Positions 7,929 through 16,964 of a stretch of DNA of 64,000 nucleotides are shown in pieces. The notes under the pieces were generated by a model. The model was not told the origin of the DNA, did not search any database, and saw nothing but the letters and a program-made list of their open reading frames with translations. Position numbers and translations under genes: made by a program. The stretch comes from Bin22 sp965207275 (GTDB lineage: Bacteria > Chloroflexota > Dehalococcoidia > Lucifugimonadales > UBA3495): contig CBDBMH010000002.1 of assembly GCA_965207275.1 (NCBI GenBank), positions 620,001 through 684,000 on the forward strand, written 5' to 3'. Positions within the stretch are counted from its first letter, which is position 1. Each line of letters starts with the position of its first letter.

Positions 7929-9626
7929 CTACCCAAATAACTCATCAATCTCCCGCTCTAGCCGTTCCTCCCTGCTCTCGCCGGGCTGCGACCCCCTGAC
8001 CGGGTGGGCGCTCGCCCGTTCCGTCAACTGGGCGTAGGATTCGGGGGTGCCGTATTCGCGGGTGTGGACCACCACCGGCATGGGGACGGCGTGGCCAAAG
8101 ATGAGTGCCTGCTGCTTTTCCTCCAGGCGGGCCAGCACGCCCCGAAGCTGGCGGCTGCCGGCTGTTCCCGACAGCACCGCGTCAATGTCCCGCTCGTTGT
8201 CCAGGGCGCAGGTGATGCGGGTGCCCAGCTGGCTCATCACCTCCGAGTCGATGCTGCCCGGGCGCTGGTCGATGACCATCAGGGTTACGTTGTACTTGCG
8301 CAGTTCCCTGGCTATGTTGGCGAAAGTGGTCTGGGATGCTATGGAGGGACTCAGGAATCGGTGGGCCTCCTCGATGACGATGACCAGGGGCCGGGGGTCG
8401 CTGCCCTGGCCGCCCTCCGCCGCTTCCTTCAGCTCCACGTACCGTTCGTGGATGCGGCGGGACAGCAGATTGCTCACCAGGATGTAGGCGCTCAGGTCCC
8501 GCCCGTACCGGCCAAACTCCAGCACCACGTGCTTGCCTCGTTCCAGGTGTTCGATGATGGCGGCGGCGGCGTTGTGGCGGTTGCCTTCCTCCAGGAAGGG
8601 GAAGCGCTGGAAGCGAGAGAGGCGATTGTACAGGGCGCCCAGGGCCGCCCGGTTGACGCCCAGATCGTCGGCCAGGGCGCCCAGGTCGGCGCCCCCGCGT
8701 TGCAGGAACTCGCCCAGCCAGTTGCCGCCGAACCGCTGCTTCAGGTTGAAGGCGGCGGAGGCGGCCACGTCCGAAAGGTTCAGGTTGTCCTTGAGCAGTT
8801 CAATGTCTTCCGGCTCAATCTCGCCGTAGCCAATTTTGACCACCTCGTCCGGTGACGAACCGCGTCGCCGGGAACTGTCCTCGTCCAGGGTGAAGGTGGA
8901 AACCCGGGACGGGAACAGTTGCTTCAGGCCCTTGACCTGCCGGTCCCGGTCCGAGTCCTGGCCGCTCCAGCCGTACTCGCTGTGCATGTCGAAAATCAGG
9001 GATGATGCCTCGCCCCCCTGCAGGATGCCCACCAGCAGCAGGCGGGTCAGGAAGGTCTTGCCCGTGCCGCTCTTGCCGAAAACGCCGAAGGAGCGCCGGA
9101 CCAGGTTGTCCAGGTCCAGGCAGACCCGGGTGTCCATGTCCAGGGGAGCGCCGATCCAGAAGTGGCGGTCGTCCTCCTGGCCGAAAACGGCGGCCACGTC
9201 GTCGGCGGTGGCGGGAAAGGCCGGCGAAAAGTGGGAGGGAACCGTCTTCGCGGCTACCGGTCTGTCGTTATTGTCGCCGACCAGGGGCAGCGCCATATTG
9301 GGAAGCACCGACACCACACCGTAGGCCATGCTGCCGGAAACCGCCTCCAGTATTACCGGGTCATCCGAATCAGGCGGTGAATGGCGCAGCCGGGCGTCCG
9401 AACTGCCGAGCTCCAGGTCGGTGACCACGCCAAAGAACCGGTACCGCTGGCCGCGAATGGTTACGAAAGTGCCAACCTTCACGTCTTCGATCAGGACATC
9501 GCCCGTCGGGTTCAGGCGAATATCCACGCCGTCCGACAGCGACCCTCCCACTACCGTTCCGATGGGGGCGGAAACGGGCTGCCCTCCGTCGGCGTTTGAC
9601 CCGTTTGCAAAAAAGCCATTGGTCAT
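7929..9626 (-). CDS. herA: HerA-like ATPase with HAS-barrel
   Basis: This 565-residue protein has an N-terminal HAS-barrel (about residues 20-115) and a DUF87/HerA ATPase core. Walker A is GKSGTGKT at 184-191 and Walker B is VIVIEEAHRF; a VTLMVIDQRPGSID segment matches the HerA arginine-finger strand. HerA enzymes are hexameric DNA translocases. Its start overlaps the stop of the upstream gene in ATGA, so they are coupled. No NurA nuclease is adjacent, unlike the second HerA at 46276, so a role in end resection is not supported; this type is found as a chromosomal housekeeping pair. Confidence 0.9.
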   Translation of the reverse strand: MTNGFFANGSNADGGQPVSAPIGTVVGGSLSDGVDIRLNPTGDVLIEDVKVGTFVTIRGQRYRFFGVVTDLELGSSDARLRHSPPDSDDPVILEAVSGSMAYGVVSVLPNMALPLVGDNNDRPVAAKTVPSHFSPAFPATADDVAAVFGQEDDRHFWIGAPLDMDTRVCLDLDNLVRRSFGVFGKSGTGKTFLTRLLLVGILQGGEASSLIFDMHSEYGWSGQDSDRDRQVKGLKQLFPSRVSTFTLDEDSSRRRGSSPDEVVKIGYGEIEPEDIELLKDNLNLSDVAASAAFNLKQRFGGNWLGEFLQRGGADLGALADDLGVNRAALGALYNRLSRFQRFPFLEEGNRHNAAAAIIEHLERGKHVVLEFGRYGRDLSAYILVSNLLSRRIHERYVELKEAAEGGQGSDPRPLVIVIEEAHRFLSPSIASQTTFANIARELRKYNVTLMVIDQRPGSIDSEVMSQLGTRITCALDNERDIDAVLSGTAGSRQLRGVLARLEEKQQALIFGHAVPMPVVVHTREYGTPESYAQLTERASAHPVRGSQPGESREERLEREIDELFG

Positions 9627-10201
9627 ATTCTTGCCCTCCGCAAGATGGCAGCCACCCGAACGGAATCACCCACCGCTTCGCTGGCAATAGCCTGTCCGGC
9701 CCGCTTTATGAAATCAACCCCGTCGGCGCGGCAGGCTGCAGCATGGCGCAGGCAGGCCACCACCACCTCATCGGCCATGGGAGGGCCCGAACCCAGCAGG
9801 AATCGGCAGAAGTCCAGATTTTCAGTGAAACGGACCACCTCATCCGGGTGACACTGGCTGACAAAGGAATGAATGGGCGGCGGAAGCTGAGGCAACAACT
9901 GGACCAACCGGCCATCGGCCTCGTGTCCCACGATCAAAGCATCGAAGCGGGTAGTCAGGAGACGCTCAATTTGGGGATTGCTTTGGTAGATTTCCTCCAG
10001 GCTGCCCGCGCTCCGACCGCGGGCCAGCACCGGCCGGCCGGGGTCCAGCGGTTCCGTTCGGATACCCTGAACCACCGCGAACACCTTGGGCGCGCCCACG
10101 GCTACCAGCGCGCCCAAATGGGGAGATCGATAGAGGTCGTAGCATTGGGCCGTCAGGGATCGGGAATCGGAGCCGATCACCTCTGCCACCGGCTGGTTCA
10201 T
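9623..10201 (-). CDS. Small partner protein of HerA, possible HAS-barrel
   Basis: The 192-residue protein starts MNQPVAEVIGSDSRSLTAQC; the frame continues upstream to 10777, but that part runs antisense to the next gene and is not coding. The N-terminal 90 residues have alternating hydrophobic strands (GALVAVGAPKVFAVVQGI) resembling a small HAS-type barrel, and the rest is helical. It overlaps herA by 4 bases and so is made with it. Small proteins of this kind accompany HerA in Chloroflexota and cyanobacteria; I infer an accessory or regulatory subunit. Confidence 0.75.
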   Translation of the reverse strand: MNQPVAEVIGSDSRSLTAQCYDLYRSPHLGALVAVGAPKVFAVVQGIRTEPLDPGRPVLARGRSAGSLEEIYQSNPQIERLLTTRFDALIVGHEADGRLVQLLPQLPPPIHSFVSQCHPDEVVRFTENLDFCRFLLGSGPPMADEVVVACLRHAAACRADGVDFIKRAGQAIASEAVGDSVRVAAILRRARI

Positions 10202-10324
10202 ATCGCAAGCACGCTTCCTGTTAGCGTCAAGGTCGCTGACAACTAGGATGTAGGGCCAATTATAACTGTACGAGGACAGGGACCGTGAGGGCTGATTGTC
10301 AGTAACCTGGCACAGATATCTCCA

Positions 10325-10333
10325 TGCTATACT
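10325..10333 (+). promoter_or_regulatory. Extended -10 element before the NAD(P) oxidoreductase
   Basis: TGCTATACT matches the extended -10 pattern (TGnTATAAT). It lies 37 bases before the ATG at 10370, with AGGGGGAT as a possible ribosome binding site between. No good -35 is seen, as is common for extended -10 promoters. Confidence 0.4.
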
Positions 10334-10369
10334 CTTTCGGTTGTTAATCGAACCAGGGGGATGCCTTAA

Positions 10370-11269
10370 ATGGAATTCAGCACCGTAGCTATTTTGAGCC
10401 CGGGCGACATGGGCCACGCGGTGGGTCAGCGCCTGCGGGAAAACGAACTTGACGTAGTAACCTGCCTGGCAGGCAGAAGCGAACGGACCCGGGCCCTGGC
10501 CGAAAAGGCGGGGATCCGCGATGTGCCAAGCATGGAGGAACTGGTTGACCAGTCTGACCTGATCATGTCCATGACCGTGTCGGCGGCGGTTCCGACCCTG
10601 TGCCAAGAAGTTGCCAGCGCCATCAGAATGACGGGAGCGGATGCCCTGTTTGCCGAGTGTAACGCCATCGCGCCCCAGCTTACCTGCGAAATGGAACCGA
10701 TCATCACCGAAGCCGGGGGCCGGTTCGTGGACGTTTCCATCATCGGCGGCCCGCCGAGGCCCGGGTACAGTCCCCACTTCTATACGTCCGGAGATCAGGC
10801 TACCGAATTTGAGCAGCTGAACGAATTTGGGCTGACGGTCATGAAGCTGGACGGCGAGGTGGGTAAGGCCTCCGGCATCAAGATGTGCTATGCCGCCATG
10901 ACCAAGGGGACATCGGCGCTCTACGCGGAGTTGCTTATCGCGGCGGATTTAATGGGTCTGACAGAGCCGCTGCTGGCCGAATTTCAGTCGGGCCAGTCTG
11001 CAGTCCTGCAGCGAATGGAGCGAAACCTGCCCACGGTGCCGCCCCGGTCCCGGCGCTGGGTCAGTGAAATGGAGGAAATCCGCGACACCTTCGCCCACCT
11101 GGGCCTGACGCCCCACCTGTTCGAAGGCGTCTCCGAGATGTACCGCTTTATCGGCAGCACTCCCCTGGGCGAGGAGTTTCCTGAATCCCGTGACCGGGAC
11201 AGGACTTTTACTGAGACCATCAGCCAACTGGCCCAGTCATTACGGGAACGGCAGGCAAGCGAAGAATAG
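10370..11269 (+). CDS. NAD(P)-dependent oxidoreductase, 6PGDH/DUF1932 type
   Basis: The 299-residue protein has a Rossmann domain beginning AILSPGDMGHAVGQRL (residues 8-23) and a helical C-terminal domain with GKASGIKMCYAAMTKG, the pattern of 3-hydroxyisobutyrate dehydrogenase relatives with a DUF1932 C-terminal domain. The conserved lysine in SGIKM is the usual catalytic residue of this superfamily. The family reduces or oxidises beta-hydroxyacids; the substrate here is unknown. It stands alone between divergent and convergent neighbours. Confidence 0.85.
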   Translation: MEFSTVAILSPGDMGHAVGQRLRENELDVVTCLAGRSERTRALAEKAGIRDVPSMEELVDQSDLIMSMTVSAAVPTLCQEVASAIRMTGADALFAECNAIAPQLTCEMEPIITEAGGRFVDVSIIGGPPRPGYSPHFYTSGDQATEFEQLNEFGLTVMKLDGEVGKASGIKMCYAAMTKGTSALYAELLIAADLMGLTEPLLAEFQSGQSAVLQRMERNLPTVPPRSRRWVSEMEEIRDTFAHLGLTPHLFEGVSEMYRFIGSTPLGEEFPESRDRDRTFTETISQLAQSLRERQASEE

Positions 11270-11302
11270 TTCGGCTGACGACTTGCGCCTGGTGGGCTGG
11301 GG

Positions 11303-11337
11303 CGAAAAAGAGCCCCGGTTCGAACCTGAACCGGGGC
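11303..11337 (-). terminator. Rho-independent terminator of the cupin gene
   Basis: GCCCCGGTTC (11312-11321) pairs perfectly with GAACCGGGGC (11328-11337) around a 6-base loop. On the minus strand the stem is followed by CTCTTTTT, a good termination signal for the cupin gene that ends at 11372. It also lies after the plus-strand gene ending at 11269 but has no T-run on that side. Confidence 0.75.
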
Positions 11338-11371
11338 GCCATTCCGCAATGCGGTTTGTCCGTGGGTAGAA

Positions 11372-11737
11372 TTACGGTTCGGTCTGCTCGGTCTGGCTTC
11401 CCTTGACGGTGACGGTAATGTGGGCCATGGCGGTGTCGCCGGGGGCCCCGTGCCAGTGGTTTTCGCCGGCCGGGATGATGACCACGTCCCCGACGGTAAT
11501 CTCGACTTCCTCGTCATCCGTGGCCACGGTGCCCGTGCCTTCGGTGACGATGAGAATCTGGTCACCGCTGTGCTTGTGGAACTTGTTGCGGGAACCCGCG
11601 CTGAAGCTGACCAGACCAAAGTTGAAATTGTTGCTGTCGCCGGCCTCAAAAGGGGCCTGGCGGGTGACGACGTTGCCGGTAAACAGGGCGCTGGTTGCCT
11701 CTTCGGTGGGGACGGAACTGAGCCTGACGACCTTCAT
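11372..11737 (-). CDS. Cupin domain protein
   Basis: This 121-residue protein is one small cupin barrel. Motif 1 is visible as KFHKHSGDQILIVTEGTG and motif 2 as GDVVIIPAGENHWHG, giving the His/Glu metal-binding set (two His and one Gln-for-Glu in motif 1, His in motif 2). Single-domain cupins of this size bind a metal or small ligand, often as dioxygenase-like or regulatory proteins. It is monocistronic with its own terminator. Substrate cannot be told from sequence. Confidence 0.85.
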   Translation of the reverse strand: MKVVRLSSVPTEEATSALFTGNVVTRQAPFEAGDSNNFNFGLVSFSAGSRNKFHKHSGDQILIVTEGTGTVATDDEEVEITVGDVVIIPAGENHWHGAPGDTAMAHITVTVKGSQTEQTEP

Positions 11738-11952
11738 TGGTTTCCTCCTGAAAAGCTTTACGATTTTCGTTTGGTATACGGTTTCTTCGGTAGCGGGGAG
11801 CGTATGCTACGACCGCTTTTGAGCCACCCCTAATATACCTGCTTGAATTGGCTACGTCCATACTGCAAGGGCTTTCGCTATCGGCAGCGTTGTAACATAA
11901 TCAAAATGGCATCGTGCCTGCAAATGCCCGAATTTCGCCCTCAGGGTTAAGC

Positions 11953-11961
11953 TGTTAGAAT
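11953..11961 (+). promoter_or_regulatory. Extended -10 element of the ferritin gene
   Basis: TGTTAGAAT matches TGnTATAAT with one difference and lies 34 bases before the ferritin ATG. No Fur box is evident, so iron control is not supported by the sequence. Confidence 0.35.
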
Positions 11962-11995
11962 GAGATTGGTAAACCGGAATTCACGGAGAATTTCA

Positions 11996-12502
11996 ATGGC
12001 CTTGAATCAGACCATCCAGGACGCTTTGAATCGGCACATTAACGAGGAGTTTTACGCCTCTTATCTCTACCTGTCCATGTCCGCCCATTGTGATTCGCTG
12101 GACTTGCCCGGCTTCGCGCACTGGATGCGCGTCCAAAGCCAGGAAGAGTATGACCATGCGATGAATCTGTTCGACTTCGTCCAAAATCGGCAGGGCAAGG
12201 TGACGCTCCTTCCCATCGAGCAGCCCACGGTAGAATTCGGCTCGGTGCTGGATGTGATGGAGGCAACCCTGGCCCACGAGCAGCAGGTCAGCGTTCTGAT
12301 CAGTGAACTTTACGAACTGGCGTCAAGGGAGAGTGACTATCCCACCCAGGTACATCTGCAAGTATTCATAACCGAGCAAATTGAAGAAGAAAAGACGGCG
12401 GCGGACATCATCGCCAAGCTCAAGCTGATCGGCGAGAACGGCAGCAACTTGCTCCTGCTGGACAACGAAATGGCAGCGAGGCAATTGTCCCCCACCTTGT
12501 AG
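11996..12502 (+). CDS. ftnA: Non-heme ferritin
   Basis: The 168-residue protein stores iron as a 24-mer and oxidises Fe(II). The ferroxidase ligands are present: E18 in NEEFYASYLY, E51 and H54 in SQEEYDHAM, a Glu in ATLAHEQQV, and the Gln/Glu pair in FITEQIEEEK. Length equals bacterial FtnA and no heme-ligand methionine of bacterioferritin is seen. The frame is open from 11960; the ATG at 11996 is chosen because GGAG precedes it and homology starts there. Confidence 0.94.
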   Translation: MALNQTIQDALNRHINEEFYASYLYLSMSAHCDSLDLPGFAHWMRVQSQEEYDHAMNLFDFVQNRQGKVTLLPIEQPTVEFGSVLDVMEATLAHEQQVSVLISELYELASRESDYPTQVHLQVFITEQIEEEKTAADIIAKLKLIGENGSNLLLLDNEMAARQLSPTL

Positions 12503-12772
12503 CGCGTCAAGTTCCGAATCAAACCCCGCCGTTAGGATTGCGGATGAACGGTACGCGGCCTCTGGTCTCCCCGTCGAATAATGTGCAGAGGCTACCTTAG
12601 GGATTGGTCAATTGACGGCATAGAAATCCTTCATTGCATTCCATATAGTTAGACTATCTGTTATAATCAGGTATGGAATGCGTTAAGGTTCTTTCCCGTG
12701 GGTAGTTGCTACAGGTGCGCTGACGCCGGATGACCTCGACCAGGCCAAATTTTCTTTTATGGAGGTCGGCAG

Positions 12773-13072
12773 TTGGCCCTGTCAGACAAGACCCTGGTTT
12801 GCGTCGAGTGCGCAGCCGAATTCACCTTCACCGTCGGAGAGCAGGAGTTCTTTGCCTCCCGCGGTTTTACCAACGAACCGAGGCGCTGCCCCGAGTGTCG
12901 CCAGGCCCGAAAGACCCAGCGTTCTTTCGATGGAGGAGGCCCCCGCGAGATGCATCCGGCAGTGTGTGCTCAGTGCGGCGTCGATACGATGGTTCCCTTC
13001 CGTCCCAGGGGTGACCGACCGGTGTATTGCAGCGACTGCTTCAGTTCCATGCGCGAGAGAAATTACCGCTAG
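12773..13072 (+). CDS. Zinc-ribbon protein (two CxxC pairs)
   Basis: The 99-residue protein has four CxxC knuckles (CVEC, CPEC, CAQC and CSDC), enough for two zinc sites, separated by a basic linker. This matches the small probable zinc-ribbon family (zf-trcl type) common in Chloroflexota. The first in-frame start is TTG at 12773, seven bases after a strong GGAGGT, and no in-frame ATG precedes it, so a TTG start is likely. It is followed by a strong terminator, so it is monocistronic. The role is unknown; nucleic-acid or ribosome binding is likely. Confidence 0.8.
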   Translation: MALSDKTLVCVECAAEFTFTVGEQEFFASRGFTNEPRRCPECRQARKTQRSFDGGGPREMHPAVCAQCGVDTMVPFRPRGDRPVYCSDCFSSMRERNYR

Positions 13073-13116
13073 TCGTTGCCGGCTCAATCTATGGTATTCC
13101 ACGATTCTCTGGATAG

Positions 13117-13145
13117 CCCCCGGCCTTTGGCCGGGGGTTTTCGAT
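13117..13145 (+). terminator. Rho-independent terminator of the zinc-ribbon gene
   Basis: CCCCCGGCC (13117-13125) pairs with GGCCGGGGG (13129-13137) around a 3-base loop, followed by TTTTCGATTTT. This is a strong plus-strand terminator 44 bases after the stop codon. Confidence 0.85.
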
Positions 13146-13225
13146 TTTCAGGACTATAGCTTCCCCTTAGTTCGCCCAGCGTCCAGGGTTTGGCGCGATT
13201 CAGGGGAAGAGACGGAGAAAAGGCG

Positions 13226-14392
13226 ATGATGCGAAACACGGCTGATGCCGTCATTATCGGCGGCGGCGTAATGGGCTGCAGCCTGCTTTACTATCTTGCC
13301 CGAAGGGGCGCCACGCGGTCTTTGCTGCTGGAGCGCAACGTGCTGGGCGCCGGTTCCACAGGCCGGTCCCAGGCAATCTGCCGCATGCACTACTCCAACC
13401 CCATCACCGCTTCCATGGCATGGAGCAGCCTCCAGGTCTATGCAAATTTTGGCCAACAGGTCGGCGGCGACAGCGGTTTCGTCAAGACCGGCTATTTGGT
13501 GGTGGTGGAGGAAATAGACCGGCCCAGCCTGGAACTCAACATCTCCATGCAGCAGGAACTGGGCATAAACGTCGGACTGATCAACTCGGTTGAGCTCACG
13601 GAACTGGCCCCCATGATCCGGACATATGAGGGCGAAAGCCTGGCTTGGGAGCCCGACTCAGGCTACGCCAACCCCTACCTGGTCACTACCTCCTTCGCCG
13701 CCGGGGCGCGAGAACTGGGCTCTGAAATAGTCACCCGGGCCCAGGCTACGGGCATAGAGATCAGCGGGGGCCGGGTGCAGGCGGTACTGTCCGACCAGGG
13801 GCGGGTCGAAACGCCGGTCGCAGTGGTGGCCGCGGGCCCGTGGGCCAACACCCTTATGGCTGGGACCGGTGTCGAATTTCCCTTGGTCCCGGTCCGCCAT
13901 CAGGTAGCCCTGGCAACCCGGCCGCCGGGCCTGCTGCCCCAACACCCCATCGTGGGAGACATCGCGCAGTCCCTGTCCTTCCGGCCGGAAAGCCCCACGT
14001 TGACCATGGTTGGATTCGGGGAGGACGAGGTGGAACTGGACAACTACGACGAGGGGATTGATCAAGCCGATGCCGCCGACGCCATGACTCGCGTGATTCA
14101 CCGCATGCCGGCCATGGACCAGTCATACTTGCGGGGCGGTTGGGCCGGTCTGTTCACCACCACGCCGGACTGGCATCCAATCCTGGATCGGGTGCCGGGT
14201 ATTGAAGGTCTCTTCTGCATGGTTGGCTTCAGCGGTCACGGCTTCAAACTGGCCCCGGCAATCGGCCAGGCCATGTCCGAACTGATACTGGATGGGCAGG
14301 CGTCGTCTGTAGACCTTTCGCCCCTCCGCTTCTCCCGCTTCGAGGAGGACGACCTGGTCAACTCTCGTTACCGCTACCGTGTGCTGGCCTGA
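13226..14392 (+). CDS. FAD-dependent oxidoreductase (DAO family)
   Basis: The 388-residue protein begins with the FAD-binding GxGxxG as AVIIGGGVMGCSLLYYLARRG and has the DAO-family features: LLERNVLGAGSTGRSQAICR for ADP-ribose contact, and the C-terminal GLFCMVGFSGHGFKLAPAIG flavin-closing motif. The family includes glycine/sarcosine oxidases and related amine oxidases. The ATG at 13226 follows GGAG. It opens a plus-strand run of catabolic-type genes. The substrate is not determined; sarcosine- or dimethylglycine-like amines are possible. Confidence 0.88.
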   Translation: MMRNTADAVIIGGGVMGCSLLYYLARRGATRSLLLERNVLGAGSTGRSQAICRMHYSNPITASMAWSSLQVYANFGQQVGGDSGFVKTGYLVVVEEIDRPSLELNISMQQELGINVGLINSVELTELAPMIRTYEGESLAWEPDSGYANPYLVTTSFAAGARELGSEIVTRAQATGIEISGGRVQAVLSDQGRVETPVAVVAAGPWANTLMAGTGVEFPLVPVRHQVALATRPPGLLPQHPIVGDIAQSLSFRPESPTLTMVGFGEDEVELDNYDEGIDQADAADAMTRVIHRMPAMDQSYLRGGWAGLFTTTPDWHPILDRVPGIEGLFCMVGFSGHGFKLAPAIGQAMSELILDGQASSVDLSPLRFSRFEEDDLVNSRYRYRVLA

Positions 14393-14556
14393 TGGCCAAC
14401 GAAATGAGGGTGGCGGCGTTGCCGTTTGGCTTCACAATTATTCACGATCCATAAGGCGCAATTTGCGCCAATAAGCTCCACCGTAGTGTTATCATGTAAT
14501 AGCAACGGCCCACGGTTGGCCGGATGCGAAGTCAGAACCGCACAGGAGACGCGTTA

Positions 14557-14856
14557 ATGTTTATCAGGATGGTTTGGGGCAAGCTGCGCCCCGGCAGTTG
14601 GGAAGAGTACGAAAGGCACTATCACGAAAGGTTGGCCGGTTCCGGCAACAACATTCAGGGCTTGAAGGAGAGGCAGCTGCTCCGCAGTACCGAGGACCCG
14701 GACGAGGGCATCAGCGTCAGCATCTGGGAAACCCTGGACGACCTGCGGAACTACGAGACCGGCGAGTTCCGGCAGGGAGTGGCCCGGGAGATGGAGCACC
14801 TCTACCGGGGCGAATACTGGGTCAAGCACTTCGAGATCAGCTCCACCGACACTTAG
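14557..14856 (+). CDS. ABM-type monooxygenase-like protein
   Basis: The 99-residue protein has the dimeric alpha/beta barrel of antibiotic biosynthesis monooxygenase and heme-degrading relatives: MFIRMVWGKLRPGSWEEYE at the start and a second strand ISVSIWETLDDLRNYE. AGGAGA precedes the ATG at 14557; the frame is open from 14524. A TGTTATCAT -10-like element at 14487-14495 and a terminator at 14898 suggest its own transcript. The substrate is unknown. Confidence 0.75.
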   Translation: MFIRMVWGKLRPGSWEEYERHYHERLAGSGNNIQGLKERQLLRSTEDPDEGISVSIWETLDDLRNYETGEFRQGVAREMEHLYRGEYWVKHFEISSTDT

Positions 14857-14897
14857 GCAGTTGGCGGGGCGTAAGGGTCCCAGCTTCGTTCTTCAGG

Positions 14898-14927
14898 CAG
14901 CCCGGCAATTTGTGCCGGGCTGTTTTT
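14898..14927 (+). terminator. Rho-independent terminator after the ABM gene
   Basis: CAGCCCGGC (14898-14906) pairs with GCCGGGCTG (14914-14922), loop of 7, followed by TTTTT. It lies 42 bases after the stop codon. Confidence 0.85.
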
Positions 14928-15018
14928 GTTGGCCATCGGCCAGTGACAAAGGCGTGCCAATGGACACCCCGATGTGCCGGGATTATAGTTAGGCAGCAGC
15001 TTCAATCGGAGGCCCGCA

Positions 15019-15963
15019 ATGCGGTTTGGATTCTATTTGCCCAACAGCGGCCCCACAGCCAGGCCGGAACCCCTGGCGGCTATCGCCAGGAAGGGTGACG
15101 ACCTGGGTTTCTATTGCATGGTGGCCGGCGACCACATCCTGGTGCCCCGCGAGGTGAACTCCACCTATCCCTATACTGCCGATGGGAGGTTTCACGGCGG
15201 AGATGCAGCGGAATACCTGGAGCAATTGACCCTGTTGACCTACCTGGCAGGCATTACCACCAGCATCCGCCTGGTTCCCAGCGTAATGATCGTCCCTTAC
15301 CGCAATCCCCTGTTGGCGGCCAAGATACTGGCAACCCTGGACGTTCTTTCCCGGGGTCGCCTTATTCTGGGCGTGGGCGTGGGCTGGATGGAAGAGGAGT
15401 TTGAAGCCCTGGATGCCCCTCCCTTTGCCGAACGGGGAGCGGTGACCAACGAATACCTGCAGGCCTTCAAGGAACTTTGGACCAGCAACGAACCTGCTTT
15501 CACAGGCAAGTACTGCCAGTTCTCCGACATTCACTTCCTGCCGAAGCCGGTGCAGAAGCCCCATCCGCCCATTTGGGTTGGAGGCCAGAGTCGGCCCGCC
15601 ATCCGCCGGGCCGCTGCTCTGGGTGACGGCTGGCACCCGGTGGGGGCCATTCCCGCCGCGCCCCTGGAGCCTGAAGAGCTCGCCCAGAACGTTTCCCTGC
15701 TTCACCGTTATGCCGAAGGCAATGGCCGGGATCCGGCCGAGTTGGAGGTATCCATGAAAGCGCCCCTTTACGACGCCGATACAACGCCACCGGGAGCGGC
15801 CCGCCGCCGTTTCGCCGGCGGGACCGAAGAAATGCTTCAGGACATACAGACCTATGAGGACGTGGGTGTCAGCTGCATTATTTTCGATATCCGCGGCAAC
15901 GACCTGGACCGCTCCCTGGAGCGGCTGGAGTGGTTCGCCCAGGAGATAATGTCCCGCTCGTAA
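15019..15963 (+). CDS. LLM class flavin-dependent oxidoreductase
   Basis: The 314-residue TIM-barrel protein belongs to the luciferase-like monooxygenases, probably the F420-dependent branch: MRFGFYLPNSGPTARPEPL at the start, PSVMIVPYRNPLLAAKILATLD, and GRLILGVGVGWMEEEFEALD. The GVGWMEEEF segment is the classic cofactor-loop signature. GGAGG precedes the ATG. Proteins of this family oxidise or reduce diverse small organics and are greatly expanded in SAR202-type Chloroflexota. The substrate is unknown; neighbours suggest organic-acid breakdown. Confidence 0.9.
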   Translation: MRFGFYLPNSGPTARPEPLAAIARKGDDLGFYCMVAGDHILVPREVNSTYPYTADGRFHGGDAAEYLEQLTLLTYLAGITTSIRLVPSVMIVPYRNPLLAAKILATLDVLSRGRLILGVGVGWMEEEFEALDAPPFAERGAVTNEYLQAFKELWTSNEPAFTGKYCQFSDIHFLPKPVQKPHPPIWVGGQSRPAIRRAAALGDGWHPVGAIPAAPLEPEELAQNVSLLHRYAEGNGRDPAELEVSMKAPLYDADTTPPGAARRRFAGGTEEMLQDIQTYEDVGVSCIIFDIRGNDLDRSLERLEWFAQEIMSRS

Positions 15964-16050
15964 GGCTCAGGTAACGCGCAGTAGGTTCAAATGTGCGCAC
16001 GTTCTGAGTCTTCCCGCAACCTATCGACCATGCAGGTAGTCGCGTTACGA

Positions 16051-16056
16051 TATAAT
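16051..16056 (+). promoter_or_regulatory. TATAAT -10 before the double-CMD gene
   Basis: A perfect TATAAT at 16051-16056 sits 63 bases before the ATG at 16120, in an AT-rich patch. No convincing -35 is seen. Confidence 0.35.
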
Positions 16057-16119
16057 AATAGCCGTATTCTTGGCGGGCCCACGCAGGACCCGAATCCCAT
16101 TTGACCTCAAGGAGCTTGT

Positions 16120-16929
16120 ATGTCCTCCCTGGAAGAAAGGTATAACCGAGGCCTGGAAACACGCGAGATCATGGCAGCCGGGGATTTTCGGCATTTCACC
16201 CTGCCCGGTATTGACCAGCTTGCGCCAGATCTTAAGCGCATTGTGGATGAAGCCCTTTTTGGTTCCATCTGGACCAGGCACGGCCTGAGCATTCAGCAGC
16301 GCTGCATGTGCACCCTTTCGGCCCTGCTCACCCTGGGTCAATTGCACCTGCTTCGGCGGCACATCGAGCGCGCATTGAATGTGGGCATGGCGCCCGAGGT
16401 CGTGGTCGAAATATTCATCCAGATGACGTTCTACGCCGGCGTGCCGGCCGTTGAATCAGCCATGGCCCTTGCCAAGGATATATTCGAGGAAAGGGGCATC
16501 CAGTTCACTCCCACCAATGTATATGACACTTCGTTGGATCCTGATGAACTTCACCGGCAGGGCATCGCCGTCCACGAAGAACACATGGGGGACATTACCG
16601 TTTACTACACGGAAGACCTCGAGTCGCCGGAGATGCAGTTGGAGCGGCTGATCAACGAATATAACTGGGGCGCCATATTCTCCCGCCCCCACCTGGATGC
16701 CAAAGCGCGCTCCATGTGCGCCCTGGTTGCCATGACCGTCATGGGCCACTACGACCGGCAGCTGCGCCGAAGGATTTCGGGCGCCCTGCGTGTTGGCACG
16801 ACGCCTAGCGAAATCATGGAGGTCTTTATCCAGCTGACCATGTACGGTGGTTACTTCAATACCCGTACCGCCATGCGCATCGCCCGCTCCGTCTTCAGCG
16901 AGGAAGGGGTGTCGGAAGCGGCCGATTAA
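16120..16929 (+). CDS. Double-domain carboxymuconolactone decarboxylase-like protein
   Basis: The 269-residue protein contains two CMD domains: residues about 50-125 and 190-265, each ending with the helix pattern EVFIQLTMYGG or EIFIQMTFYAG. The AhpD CxxC is absent from both domains, so peroxidase activity is unlikely; 4-carboxymuconolactone-type decarboxylation or hydrolase activity is more plausible. It is 35 bases from the downstream alpha/beta hydrolase on the same strand. GGAG precedes the ATG. Confidence 0.85.
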   Translation: MSSLEERYNRGLETREIMAAGDFRHFTLPGIDQLAPDLKRIVDEALFGSIWTRHGLSIQQRCMCTLSALLTLGQLHLLRRHIERALNVGMAPEVVVEIFIQMTFYAGVPAVESAMALAKDIFEERGIQFTPTNVYDTSLDPDELHRQGIAVHEEHMGDITVYYTEDLESPEMQLERLINEYNWGAIFSRPHLDAKARSMCALVAMTVMGHYDRQLRRRISGALRVGTTPSEIMEVFIQLTMYGGYFNTRTAMRIARSVFSEEGVSEAAD

Positions 16930-16964
16930 CCTGCCAGCGCATCTTTTATTAAATAGAGGGCGTT

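Noticed and set aside
7929..10201. HerA-NurA resection pair
   Set aside because: The partner of this HerA is a 192-residue protein without NurA motifs.
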